The notes under the pieces are model-generated. The model saw only the letters and a list, made by a program, of their open reading frames with translations. It searched no databases and was not told the DNA's origin. DNA of 64,000 bases from Gordonia shandongensis DSM 45094. Its GTDB lineage: Bacteria > Actinomycetota > Actinomycetes > Mycobacteriales > Mycobacteriaceae. The first letter of the stretch is position 1; every line of letters starts with the position of its first letter. Below are positions 19,081-27,305 of this stretch, piece by piece. The stretch spans positions 248,001-312,000 of the forward strand of contig NZ_AUHE01000001.1 in the NCBI RefSeq assembly GCF_000423025.1, given 5' to 3'. The position numbers and the translations under genes were made by a program.

Positions 19081-20292
19081 GTGGGCCGCGATTCGATGGA
19101 CCCGTCCGAGTCGGACGCCGCGCAGTTCACCGACCCGGACGCCGCCGACCCGGACGCCGCTGAGGCTGCCGAGGCTGCCGAGGCCGCCGAGGCTCACGAG
19201 GCCGAGGCGGCCGAGTTGGCGGCGGAGCAGTTCGACCTCGCAGACGATGACATCCACGGCGACGAGATCCACGAGGACCGCGACGGCGCCCTCCTGCGGC
19301 GACCCGGCGCCCGATCGGCCGATCGCGCCGCCACGGCGGACGAGGATATCGACGAGGAACTGCACCGCATCGGCATGTGGATCACCGAGCGTGCGGGACG
19401 ATTCCGTCAGACGGCCACGGAACTGCGCCAGGCGCTCGCCGGCGAGGCGTCGGCGACCGCGGCGATCGAGTCCCTGCGCGCCCGCATCCCCGACTCGGGG
19501 GCCGGTCAGGTCACCGATCTCACCGCCGCCGCATTCTTCGACGTCGACAACACCCTGGTGCACGGCGCGTCGATCGTCCACTTCGCGCGCGGTCTGGCGT
19601 CGCGGGACTACTTCTCGTACAGCGACATCATGAGCGTCGCCTGGCAGCAGGCGAAGTTCCGGATCACCGGCCGGGAGAACGCCGACGACGTCGCGCAGGG
19701 GCGTGACATGGCGCTGTCGTTCATCGCGGGCCGGGAGACCGCCGAACTCGTCAGGCTCGGCGAGGAGATCTACGACGAGTACATCGCCGACAAGATCTGG
19801 CCGGGCACCGCCGCGCTCGCCCAGCGACATCTGGACGCCGGACAGCAGGTGTGGCTGGTCACGGCCACCCCGGTGGAACTGGCTCAGACGATCGCGAAGC
19901 GCCTCGGGCTCACCGGCGCCCTCGGCACGGTCGCCGAGAGCGTCGACGGCGTGTTCACCGGGCGGCTCGTCGGCGACATCCTGCACGGTCCGGGCAAGGC
20001 GCACGCCGTCCGGACAATCGCGGTCCGCGAGGGGCTGAACCTCAAACGGTGCACCGCGTATTCCGACTCCCACAACGATGTGCCGATGCTGTCGCTGGTC
20101 GGCACGGCCGTGGCGATCAACCCCGACGCCGACCTGCGCGAGGTCGCGCGAGTGCGCGGGTGGGAGCAGTACGACTTCCGGACCGCGCGCAAGGCCGCCA
20201 AGTACGGTGCGCAGACCGCGGCGGTGCTCGGTGCGGCGGGCGGCGCGGCCGCACTGGCCTCCCGCGCCCTGCGCCATCTGCCCAAGCAGTAA
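19081..20292 (+). CDS. HAD-IB phosphatase (SerB1-like) with long acidic N-terminal extension
   Basis: A 403-aa HAD-superfamily hydrolase. Motif I DVDNT is at 154–158 (nucleophile D154), motif II is in VTATPVE, and motif III/IV is in [11 protein letters not shown]. These are features of the SerB-like IB group annotated as phosphoserine phosphatase, although lipid phosphates are also possible. About 145 residues precede the core; residues 10–65 are Asp/Glu/Ala-rich with [13 protein letters not shown] repeats. A C-terminal hydrophobic stretch may touch the membrane. AGGAGG at 19069–19074 supports the GTG at 19081. It is convergent with the acyltransferase gene. Confidence 0.85.
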   Translation: MGRDSMDPSESDAAQFTDPDAADPDAAEAAEAAEAAEAHEAEAAELAAEQFDLADDDIHGDEIHEDRDGALLRRPGARSADRAATADEDIDEELHRIGMWITERAGRFRQTATELRQALAGEASATAAIESLRARIPDSGAGQVTDLTAAAFFDVDNTLVHGASIVHFARGLASRDYFSYSDIMSVAWQQAKFRITGRENADDVAQGRDMALSFIAGRETAELVRLGEEIYDEYIADKIWPGTAALAQRHLDAGQQVWLVTATPVELAQTIAKRLGLTGALGTVAESVDGVFTGRLVGDILHGPGKAHAVRTIAVREGLNLKRCTAYSDSHNDVPMLSLVGTAVAINPDADLREVARVRGWEQYDFRTARKAAKYGAQTAAVLGAAGGAAALASRALRHLPKQ

Positions 20293-20293
20293 A

Positions 20294-20323
20294 CCCAGTC
20301 CGGTCTGTCCCAGTCCGGTCTGC
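20294..20323. repeat. 15-nt tandem duplication just after the HAD phosphatase stop
   Basis: CCCAGTCCGGTCTGT (20294–20308) and CCCAGTCCGGTCTGC (20309–20323) differ only in the last base. They begin 1 nt after the TAA of the plus-strand gene and end 1 nt before the TAG of the convergent acyltransferase gene. Confidence 0.85.
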
Positions 20324-20324
20324 G

Positions 20325-21398
20325 CTAGCCGAGGTAGACGCTGCCGCGACGGCTCAGCATCCGGAACAGCGTCTGCTGGATCTCCTCGCGGACGTGATCG
20401 GTGAGGTCGAAGACGACCATCGGGTCGTCGGCCGCGGCGTCGTCGTATCCGTCGGTTCTGATCGGCGCGCCGAAGTGGATGTGCCACTTGGACGGCAGCG
20501 GGATCACGCCGAGCGGCCCGAGCCACGGGAACAGCGGTGTCACCGGAAAATACGGAAGTCCGAGCGTCCGGGCGAGCGGTTTGAGGTCGGCGACCATCGG
20601 GTAGATCTCCTCGGAGCCGACGATCGACACGGGAATGATCGGGGCGCCGGTCCGCAGGGCCGTCGTGACGAATCCGCCGCGACCGAACCGCTGCAGCTTG
20701 TAGCGGTCCTTGTAGAGCTTGCCGATGCCCTTGTATCCCTCGGGCCAGACCGCCGTCAGCTCTCCCCTGCGCAGCAGCGCCTCGGCGTCGTCGTTGCACG
20801 CGAGGGTGGCGCCGATCCGGCGTGCGAGGTCGCCGACGACCGGCGTCTCGAACGCCATGTCGGCGGCCAGGATGCGGAGGTAGCGCTCGCCGGGATGGTT
20901 GTCGCGAACGGCCAGCGAGGTGATGACGGCGTCGATGGGGATGCTGCCCGCGTGGTTGGCGACGAGCAGCCCGGCCCCCTCGGCGGGCAGATTCTCGATC
21001 CCGCTGACCTCCACGCGGAACCACTTCTCGTACACCTGGCGCACTGCGGGGAACCACACGGATTCGACGAAGTGCGGGTCGAACCCGAACTCGTCGACGC
21101 AGTAGTCGCCGGTCATGCGTTCACGAATGAAACCGCTGGTGGCGATCAGGGAGTCGGCGATCGCGCCGCGGATCCCGCCGAGGCTGAACAGCGGCGAACT
21201 CCGCACGGGCGTCACTGGCGGCGACGGCTCGTCGTGCAGGTCGATGCCCTCGTGGATGGGCGTCACCTCGGCGCTCGGTCGACCGAATCCGTCGGTGTTG
21301 GGGTGTCCGGCCGGTGCACCGCGATGCGCGGTCGGGTCGGTGTAGAGCGCGATCACCTTCGCGGTCCGCGCGTCTCCCGGCTTCTGAGCAGCCGCCAT
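20325..21398 (-). CDS. Lysophospholipid acyltransferase family protein (PlsC-like)
   Basis: A 357-aa member of the glycerolipid acyltransferase family. The catalytic box NHAGSIPID (NHx4D) is followed by a phosphate-binding motif near VWPEGYKGIG, with PIIPVSIVGSEE further on. It is longer than classical PlsC because of an N-terminal region of about 90 polar residues. M. tuberculosis Rv0502 occupies the same place, beside the epimerase gene. The ATG at 21398 is chosen; a GTG 18 nt upstream is also in frame. Expected to act on phospholipid or glycolipid precursors at the membrane. Confidence 0.85.
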   Translation of the reverse strand: MAAAQKPGDARTAKVIALYTDPTAHRGAPAGHPNTDGFGRPSAEVTPIHEGIDLHDEPSPPVTPVRSSPLFSLGGIRGAIADSLIATSGFIRERMTGDYCVDEFGFDPHFVESVWFPAVRQVYEKWFRVEVSGIENLPAEGAGLLVANHAGSIPIDAVITSLAVRDNHPGERYLRILAADMAFETPVVGDLARRIGATLACNDDAEALLRRGELTAVWPEGYKGIGKLYKDRYKLQRFGRGGFVTTALRTGAPIIPVSIVGSEEIYPMVADLKPLARTLGLPYFPVTPLFPWLGPLGVIPLPSKWHIHFGAPIRTDGYDDAAADDPMVVFDLTDHVREEIQQTLFRMLSRRGSVYLG

Positions 21399-21492
21399 GT
21401 CACACCCCCGCCTCACCGGTCGATTTCGTCTGTCGGGTTCTCACCCGGGCCATCTCCATAGTACGGGCAGCGGCGGATCGCAGCGGGACGGG

Positions 21493-22533
21493 CTACTGCA
21501 GGGCCGTCGCCGCCGCGACTGCGCGGCGGGCGAACCCGTCCCACGCGTCGGCCGTGATGACGGGCTCGGTGCGGCCGCGGTCGATGAAGTCGTCGAGGGT
21601 CTCCAGCGAGGTGTACCGCGGCTCGAAGCCGAGTTCCGACCGCATCCGCGCGGTGTCCAGGACGCGCCCGTACGTCAGATAGGGCGCCTGTTCCGACCGG
21701 ATGCCGGGCCGCGAGCTCTGCAGGACCCCGACGATCGGCGAGATCAGGCCCTGGGGGACGGGGAGTTCCACGTGGCCCGCGCGATGCACCGCCTGGGAGA
21801 GCGTCACGACGCCGTCGCCGGCGACGTTGAAGGTGCCCGGCCGCGGTTCGAGGGTCGCGTGCTCGAGCGCCGCCAGCGCGTCCTCCTCGTGCAGGAACTG
21901 CAGGCGGGGTTGGAAGCCGAAGACGGTGGGGACCACCGGCAGCGAGAGGTAGGCGCTCATCCGGGTGCGGATGCGCGGGCCGAGGATCGACTGGAAGCGG
22001 AGGATCGAGACCTCGACGTCCTGCCGTCGGCGCGACAGGCCGCGCGCGTAGCCCTCCATGTCGATCAGATCGCGCCCGTACCCGTTGCGCGGCTCCCGTC
22101 GCGCCGGAGTGCCCTCGGTGAAGAACCCGGGATCGCTGGGGCCGGCGCCGTAGACCATCGCACTCGAACGCAGGACGAGGCGTTTCACCGACGGGCTCCG
22201 CTGACAGGCGGCGGCCACCTGCATGGTTCCGACGACGTTCAGCTCCTTGATGGCCGCGGAGTGTTCGGCGCTGTCCATGATGGACGGCGCGGCGTGGACC
22301 ACGGTGTCGACGTCGTACTGGGCGATCGCCTTGGCGACGGCGGGTCGTCTGATGTCGAGGCGAAGGAAGTCGGCGCGCCCCATGCGGCGCATCAGATCCT
22401 TGGTGGGGACGCGCGAGTCGACGGCGACCACCCGTTCGACGTCGGGGTTGGCCGCCAGTCGCGCCACGAGGTATCCGCCGAGGAACGTGGACGCCCCGGT
22501 CACCAGGACGGAGCGTGGGGCGGTTTCGGTCAT
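21493..22533 (-). CDS. NAD-dependent epimerase/dehydratase-like SDR protein (Rv0501-like)
   Basis: An extended short-chain dehydrogenase fold of 346 aa. The cofactor loop TGASTFLGG is at about 12–20, and an acidic VDSR follows the second strand, suggesting NAD preference. The Ser-Ser-Ala motif in VLRSSAMVYG is present. The usual YxxxK is not seen: the corresponding tyrosine region reads GYGRDLIDME. Sugar epimerase activity should therefore not be assumed, despite the GalE2 label used for the M. tuberculosis homologue. It lies upstream of the acyltransferase on the same strand, with a 94-nt gap. Confidence 0.82.
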   Translation of the reverse strand: MTETAPRSVLVTGASTFLGGYLVARLAANPDVERVVAVDSRVPTKDLMRRMGRADFLRLDIRRPAVAKAIAQYDVDTVVHAAPSIMDSAEHSAAIKELNVVGTMQVAAACQRSPSVKRLVLRSSAMVYGAGPSDPGFFTEGTPARREPRNGYGRDLIDMEGYARGLSRRRQDVEVSILRFQSILGPRIRTRMSAYLSLPVVPTVFGFQPRLQFLHEEDALAALEHATLEPRPGTFNVAGDGVVTLSQAVHRAGHVELPVPQGLISPIVGVLQSSRPGIRSEQAPYLTYGRVLDTARMRSELGFEPRYTSLETLDDFIDRGRTEPVITADAWDGFARRAVAAATALQ

Positions 22534-22562
22534 GGTTTCAGCCTATCGCCACGCGAAGCAGC

Positions 22563-22587
22563 GAACCCGCCCCGGTGGGGCGGGTTC
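22563..22587. terminator. Perfect 11-bp GC-rich hairpin after the bS22 gene
   Basis: GAACCCGCCCC (22563–22573) and GGGGCGGGTTC (22577–22587) form an 11-bp stem with a 3-nt loop, starting 6 nt downstream of the bS22 stop. It is an actinobacterial intrinsic-terminator-like structure without a U-run. Confidence 0.7.
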
Positions 22588-22593
22588 GGAGCA

Positions 22594-22695
22594 TCACTTG
22601 CCGAGTTTGCGACGCTGGACTCGCGTGCGACGAAGCAGTTTGCGGTGCTTCTTCTTCGACATGCGCTTGCGGCGCTTCTTGATAACGGAACCCAT
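22594..22695 (-). CDS. 30S ribosomal protein bS22 (33 aa, AURKAIP1/COX24-like)
   Basis: A tiny, extremely basic protein (33 aa) read as [19 protein letters not shown] then a second basic half ending in RKLGK. This matches the actinobacterial protein once annotated as Rv0500B, now known as ribosomal protein bS22 of the small subunit. It is easily missed by gene callers. It is flanked downstream by a perfect hairpin. Ribosome assembly would require high expression; the 282-nt upstream region contains the terminator and repeats of the next gene. Confidence 0.93.
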
Positions 22696-22886
22696 TGGTT
22701 CTCCCTCACGATCGGTACTGAAGAAATCTCAGGTGGCGAAATCTCCTGGGGCCTGGCCCGAAGACGCACGCCGGGCCGTCGCCGACTACGAGCGTGGGCT
22801 CGGGCGACAGCGACCTGACCGATAATGCTACCGATCCGATGAACTCGAGGCGAATTCGCACCCCGGGGTCGGCGCCCCTCCAATGC

Positions 22887-22927
22887 CGAGAGCCCCTGGA
22901 GACCCGTCGGGTCCTCAGGGGTTCTCG
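22887..22927. terminator. Long stem-loop downstream of the excisionase-type HTH gene
   Basis: CGAGAGCCCCTG (22887–22898) pairs with CAGGGGTTCTCG (22916–22927) with one mismatch, and the intervening bases fold further (GACCC with GGGTC). On the minus strand it follows the HTH gene and its 3' repeat array, so it is a likely terminator for that gene. Confidence 0.6.
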
Positions 22928-22941
22928 CGGCGATGGGGCCC

Positions 22942-22992
22942 GGTCAGCCCGCGTCGAAGGTCAACCCTCGTCGAAGGTCAGCCTGCGTCGAA
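22942..22992. repeat. 17-nt tandem triplication containing the HTH-gene stop codon
   Basis: Three 17-nt units at 22942–22958, 22959–22975 and 22976–22992 share the pattern GGTCARCCYKCGTCGAA. On the minus strand each carries a TGA at the same position; the first one met is the real stop (22978–22980). The copies differ at a few positions, so the array is not a recent perfect duplication. Confidence 0.9.
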
Positions 22993-23220
22993 GTACGACG
23001 TCTCGAGGTACTCGTGGACGGCCTTCGCGTGCACGCGGAAGGAGCGGCCGACGCGGACGGCCGGGAGCTCACCGTTGTGCACGAGCCGGTAGACGGTCAT
23101 CTTCGAGACGCGCATCAGGGATGCGACCTCGGCGACGGTCAGGAACTGGGTTGCCGAGGAGTTGCCGACGCCGCGGTCCGCGAAGTCGTTCCGCTCGGCA
23201 GGCTTATCTGCTGCAGCCAT
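22978..23220 (-). CDS. Excisionase-family helix-turn-helix DNA-binding protein
   Basis: An 80-aa protein with a MerR/excisionase-type winged helix. FLTVAEVASLMRVSKMTVYRL and the wing residues GELPAVRVGRSFRV occupy about residues 26–66. Conserved between proC and the bS22 gene in mycobacteria (Rv0500A), so it is a chromosomal regulator and not a phage remnant. The start is set at ATG 23220; AAGG lies 11 nt upstream, and another in-frame ATG at 23247 cannot be excluded. Its stop codon is inside a three-copy 17-nt array. Confidence 0.85.
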   Translation of the reverse strand: MAAADKPAERNDFADRGVGNSSATQFLTVAEVASLMRVSKMTVYRLVHNGELPAVRVGRSFRVHAKAVHEYLETSYFDAG

Positions 23221-23403
23221 GAAAATACCAACCTTAAGTGCACGCATCGTGGCCACAGGCTTCCCCTCCTGCGGACATCAGACACGTACGTGCTGCTAGC
23301 AGCCTAGCGTGGCAGGTGTGAAAAGTGCGACGTGAGTGGCGAATTTCCTCTCATCGGACCCGCCGACACCGCCGACGATCCCACGAAATCGCAGGCCCGG
23401 GCG

Positions 23404-24282
23404 CTATTGTGTCTCGCTCGCCGTTTCCACACCGAGCTGCACACCCTTCCCAGAACTCTCAACTTCGACTCGACGTGCAGTGCGCGCGCTCACTTCCGCA
23501 CAGGCGAATGCGGCCTCGTTCACCGCATGCCGCAGGCCCGCCCGCTCGAACTCCCGCAGAGCGGCCGCCGTCGTACCGCCGGGCGAGGTGACCGCCGCCC
23601 TGAGCTCCACCGGCGACAGCCCCGACTCGCTGAGCAGCGCGCCCGCACCCCGGACGGTCTGGATGGCCAGCTCCGACGCCTGCGGACGCGTGAGTCCCAG
23701 CGAGACGCCGGCGTCGATCATCGCCTCCACCATCAGGAAGAAGTACGCGGGCCCCGATCCGGAGATCGCGGTGACCGCATCCATCAGCTTCTCCGGGACC
23801 ACCGTCACCTTGCCGACGCTCTCGAGCAGCCGCACCGTGAGGTCGACCTGCTCGTCCTCCGCGTACCGACCCGGACTGACCGCGCACATCGCCTCGTTGA
23901 CCAGCATCGGCGTATTCGGCATCACCCGGATCACGGGCGACCCCGCCTGCAGGGCCGACTCGTAACGACTCGTCGGGATGCCGGCGACCAGCGTGACGGT
24001 GATCCGTTCGCTCTCACCGTCGTCGTCGGTCACCGACAGCTTCTGCAGAACCTGGTCGACGGCGTCGGGCTTCACCGCGATGAAGACCACCCGCGCACCC
24101 TCGACGGCGTCGGCCAGATCGTCGGTGACGCGGATGCCGTAGTCGCCGGTCAGTTCCGCCGACCGTTCCGCGGACTTCTCGGCGACGACGAGATCGCGGG
24201 CCGGCTTGCCGGATTTGATCAACCCGGCGAGCAGGGCCTCACCGATCTTGCCACCGCCGATAATCGCGACGCGCTCGGTCAT
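23404..24282 (-). CDS. proC: Pyrroline-5-carboxylate reductase
   Basis: NAD(P)H-dependent last step of proline synthesis; 292 aa. The N-terminal dinucleotide-binding motif is IIGGGKIGEAL (about 7–17). The signature region includes RVMPNTP and the C-terminal SGSGPAYFF plus the SPGGTTAAAL motif. The ATG at 24282 is the only good start. Proline is made here as an isolated gene, as in other mycobacteria, where the neighbours are the HTH regulator and a thioesterase. Confidence 0.96.
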   Translation of the reverse strand: MTERVAIIGGGKIGEALLAGLIKSGKPARDLVVAEKSAERSAELTGDYGIRVTDDLADAVEGARVVFIAVKPDAVDQVLQKLSVTDDDGESERITVTLVAGIPTSRYESALQAGSPVIRVMPNTPMLVNEAMCAVSPGRYAEDEQVDLTVRLLESVGKVTVVPEKLMDAVTAISGSGPAYFFLMVEAMIDAGVSLGLTRPQASELAIQTVRGAGALLSESGLSPVELRAAVTSPGGTTAAALREFERAGLRHAVNEAAFACAEVSARTARRVEVESSGKGVQLGVETASETQ

Positions 24283-24304
24283 GTGCGATCACTGCCTTTC
24301 ATGA

Positions 24305-24338
24305 ATACGGGTATCTGGGAGATGCGGGTATCTGGGGG
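24305..24338. repeat. 17-nt tandem duplication between the thioesterase gene and proC
   Basis: ATACGGGTATCTGGGAG (24305–24321) and ATGCGGGTATCTGGGGG (24322–24338) lie in the 80-nt gap, 24 nt after the thioesterase stop in the direction of transcription. Confidence 0.75.
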
Positions 24339-24362
24339 GAGCTGACGGCCGACGCGGCCGTG

Positions 24363-25223
24363 TCACGGACGGGACTCGGCCGGAATCAACGCGAGCTGCC
24401 GCGACTGTGCCACCAGCGCCCCGGTGGAGTCGAGCACCACGTGGTCCTCGGCGAACATCCCGGCGCCGACCTCGGTGGACGACGCCGCGAACCGCAGCCA
24501 TCCGGGCGCGGGCACCCGCCGCAGGTAGGTCGTCAGCTGGACGGTCGGCGCCCAGCCGAACATCCCGAGGTTCATCACCACCGGCGGCGACAGGTCGCAG
24601 ACGAGGATCGGATAGCCGGCGCGGACCACGTCGGGCAGATCGTCGGCGTCGCGGGGTCGAGTCCACCCGCGAACGACGGGTTCACCGGTCTCACCGCGCA
24701 GCGCGGGAAACTCGTCGAGCAGGATCACGTTCTCGATGGCCTGCCCGAGGTGGACGACCTGGCCGACCGGTGTGGTGTAGATGTCCGGGATGTCGGCGGG
24801 CGGCTCCACCGGCAGATCGGAGGCGCGGTTGGCGCCCCGATGCACCGGCTCGCCCGTGTCGAGGCGACCGAGGGTGACGGTCGAGGTCACCGCGGTCCGC
24901 CCGCCCTGCACCACGTCGACGCGTGCCAGCGAGACCGTCCGCCCGGTCTTCACCAGGGTCACCTCGACGTCCACGTCTGCGGGGTCGGGCGCGGCCAGGA
25001 AGTCGCTGGCGATCGCGAGGGCCGTGACACCGTCGCGGTCGGCTCCGCCCAGGTCGTGCACCGCACGCCGCGCGGCCTCGGCGACGATCATCTGGATGCT
25101 GCCGCCGTGCACCTTGTCGCCGATGGTGAACACGGGGCTGATGGTCGTGCGGTAGGCCGCGCGCCCACCGTCGGCCCTCCCGGTCGGGGCCAGATCGACC
25201 AGGTGGGCCAGATCAGTCGACAT
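24363..25223 (-). CDS. Thioesterase family (double hot-dog) protein, Rv0499-like
   Basis: A 286-aa protein that reads as two hot-dog folds in tandem. The first half has FTIGDKVHGGSIQMIVAEAA, where HGG at the start of the long helix is typical of acyl-CoA thioesterases. The second half has NLGMFGWAPTVQLTTYLRR followed by VGAGMFAEDHVVLDS. Probably hydrolyses or binds an acyl-CoA. It starts at ATG 25223, overlapping the end of the sugar-isomerase-like gene by 11 nt, so the two are coupled. Confidence 0.8.
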   Translation of the reverse strand: MSTDLAHLVDLAPTGRADGGRAAYRTTISPVFTIGDKVHGGSIQMIVAEAARRAVHDLGGADRDGVTALAIASDFLAAPDPADVDVEVTLVKTGRTVSLARVDVVQGGRTAVTSTVTLGRLDTGEPVHRGANRASDLPVEPPADIPDIYTTPVGQVVHLGQAIENVILLDEFPALRGETGEPVVRGWTRPRDADDLPDVVRAGYPILVCDLSPPVVMNLGMFGWAPTVQLTTYLRRVPAPGWLRFAASSTEVGAGMFAEDHVVLDSTGALVAQSRQLALIPAESRP

Positions 25224-26106
25224 CCGTCTGCACTTCCTTTGTTCTCGCCGTGTCGCGCTCCAGATGGGTGCGCGCGAACTCCAACGATCGCACGAGCATC
25301 GCCGCCCGTTCATTCCTGGTCCGGGCGGACGCCGTGTGCACCTCGAGGACGACGGCCCCGGCGAAGTCGCTCGCCGCGAGATTCCGGCAGATCTCGATGC
25401 ACGGCTGCGACCCGTCGCCCGGAATCAGGTGCTCGTCGTGCGCGGCTCCGGTCCCGTCGGTGAGGTGCAGGTGTGTGAGCCCCTCCCCCATCCGGTTCTG
25501 CATGCGAAGCGCATCGACGCCCGCCGTCGCCGCATGCGACAGATCGAGCGTGTAATGGTCGTATCCGTGTTCGGTCGGGTCGATCGACTTGCCGAACGCC
25601 GACGCGCTCGGCCCGGGGCGCCCGCCGCGCGACGCCATCCGCGCAGCGGAGCGCTCGCCGGCGCCCCACAGCCGATCGGCGCGCATGGGGAACATGTTCT
25701 CCACGGCCACCGCGACGTCGGACGACGCCTCCAGCTCGCCGACCAGATCGTCGAAGACGCGGACGTACTCGCGCTGCCAGCGAAACGGCGGGTGCACCAC
25801 CACCGTCGACGCCCCCAGCTCCTCGGCGGCCTGCACCGACCTCCGAAGCTTCACCACCGGATCGCGGCCCCAGACGCGCTGGGAGATGAGCAGGCACGGC
25901 GCGTGCACCGACAGCACCGGCATCTGGTACTGCTGCGACAGGTGCGCGACGTGCGCCACGTCTTGGCTGACCGCGTCGCCCCACACCATCAACTCGACGC
26001 CGTCGTATCCCAGGTCGGCGGCGTACCGGAACGCCGCCTCGGTGTTCTGCGGGTACACCGAGGCCGTCGAGAGGCCCACCGGGATCGGAAACTGCAGTGA
26101 CGACAC
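25213..26106 (-). CDS. Sugar phosphate isomerase/epimerase-like TIM-barrel protein
   Basis: A 297-aa xylose-isomerase-like (AP endonuclease 2) barrel. Candidate metal ligands include glutamates in GVELMVWG and AVENMF and histidines in VHAPCLL, VVHPPF and LDLSHAA, plus HLHLTDG and VLEVHT. These are the usual strand ends of this superfamily. The homologue in the same position is Rv0498. The natural substrate is not known for these actinobacterial members. Start is GTG at 26106, next to the stop of the upstream membrane-protein gene. Confidence 0.8.
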   Translation of the reverse strand: MSSLQFPIPVGLSTASVYPQNTEAAFRYAADLGYDGVELMVWGDAVSQDVAHVAHLSQQYQMPVLSVHAPCLLISQRVWGRDPVVKLRRSVQAAEELGASTVVVHPPFRWQREYVRVFDDLVGELEASSDVAVAVENMFPMRADRLWGAGERSAARMASRGGRPGPSASAFGKSIDPTEHGYDHYTLDLSHAATAGVDALRMQNRMGEGLTHLHLTDGTGAAHDEHLIPGDGSQPCIEICRNLAASDFAGAVVLEVHTASARTRNERAAMLVRSLEFARTHLERDTARTKEVQTDVD

Positions 26107-26108
26107 GC

Positions 26109-27275
26109 TCAGGCCGCCAGCAGGACCAGCGGGCCGATCGTCACGAGCATGCCGACCCCCAGTGCGAGGAGGGTCGTCGCCAGATCGCGTTTACGCAGGA
26201 TGTGCGCAAACGTGACGATCGCGAAGATCACCAGTACCGCCAGGATCAACGCCAGGTAGATGTATCGCTTCCACAGTTCGGTGAAGCCCCAGAACAGTCC
26301 GGCCCCGATCGCCAGGCCGAGGATCACTTCGCCGGCGAACGCCAGCCAACCCATGATCGCGGCGCGGGTGCCGGGCTCGATCCTCGCGGGCTTCGCCCGC
26401 TTCTGCGCGTCCGGCTTCACCCGGCTCTTGAGCTTCGTCGAGCGTTTGGGTTCCTTCGGGGTCTTCTGCTTCTTCGCCCTGGTCTTGGTCTTCGCATTCG
26501 CCTTGGTCTTCGGCTTGGTCTTGGTCTTCGCCTTGGTCTTGGTCTTGGTCGCAGCGTCGTCGGCGGCCAGCCCGTCGTCGAGCAGGCCGTCGTCGGGCAG
26601 TCGATCCTCGGCCAGTCCGTCGTCGGCCAGTCCGTCGTCGGCCAGTCCATCCTCGAGCAGGCCGTCGTCGAGCAGGCCGCCGGCGGGCACGTCATCGTCG
26701 TCGACGGCATCCGGTGCGGCCGGGTCGACGGTGTCGACGGCGTCGCTCACGGCTCCGACGTCATCGACACCCCAGAGCGGCGCCCGCGTCAGCGGCGCGG
26801 CGTCCGCGACGTCGTCCTCGGGCTCCGCCGACCGGGTGTTCGGGGTGTTCACCGTCGAGAAGAAATCCAGCTCGTCGGCGGCCGACGACGTGCGGATCTC
26901 CGCGGGCGGCAGATGGTAGCCGACGATGTCGTCACCGTCCACGGGGCGCACGTCGTCGGTGACGACGGGGATGATCCCGGTGACCGCGTTGGCGTTCTCC
27001 TCCCGCGGATCCTGCACCTCCCGCGGCTCCTGATCCGCGGGGGGCGCGGGCTCGGGCTGCGCCGGCTCGGGGTGCGCGGGCATCCCGCTCGCACCCACCG
27101 CCCGCCGACGCGAACGCCGCGGAGTGTCGCGGGTGTCGGCGCCTCGGCCGTCGGACCCGGCGGGGCGCTCCACATCGAGCGGCGACGCCTTGGGGAACGC
27201 CGACGACTCGTCGGCGCGCGCGATCAGCTCGGACACGCTGATGCGGCGTCCCCGCGAGTCGGAATCCTTCGCCAT
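26109..27275 (-). CDS. Repeat-rich membrane protein (Rv0497-like), unknown function
   Basis: A 388-aa protein with two parts. Residues 1–300 are disordered and low in complexity. They include an acidic tract of DDGL/EDGL/ADDGL repeats (about residues 200–235, built from near-identical 15-nt DNA units around 26565–26690). A Lys/Thr tract follows (KTKTKAKTKTKPKTKA, about 240–265), then a basic stretch. The last 90 residues hold three helices. The switch from strongly acidic to strongly basic within 60 residues is unusual. In relatives this gene is always next to ppx and the isomerase gene. Confidence 0.78.
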   Translation of the reverse strand: MAKDSDSRGRRISVSELIARADESSAFPKASPLDVERPAGSDGRGADTRDTPRRSRRRAVGASGMPAHPEPAQPEPAPPADQEPREVQDPREENANAVTGIIPVVTDDVRPVDGDDIVGYHLPPAEIRTSSAADELDFFSTVNTPNTRSAEPEDDVADAAPLTRAPLWGVDDVGAVSDAVDTVDPAAPDAVDDDDVPAGGLLDDGLLEDGLADDGLADDGLAEDRLPDDGLLDDGLAADDAATKTKTKAKTKTKPKTKANAKTKTRAKKQKTPKEPKRSTKLKSRVKPDAQKRAKPARIEPGTRAAIMGWLAFAGEVILGLAIGAGLFWGFTELWKRYIYLALILAVLVIFAIVTFAHILRKRDLATTLLALGVGMLVTIGPLVLLAA

Positions 27276-27305
27276 ATTCCCTCGGCACCCCTGTTGGTCG
27301 GCTGA

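Noticed and set aside
19018..21057. A 679-codon minus-strand open frame
   Set aside because: It crosses the HAD phosphatase antisense and part of the acyltransferase in another frame; composition is non-protein-like.
22561..22600. Possible tRNA or small RNA at the GC-rich hairpin
   Set aside because: Only one stem is present, with no cloverleaf; its position after the bS22 stop fits a terminator.
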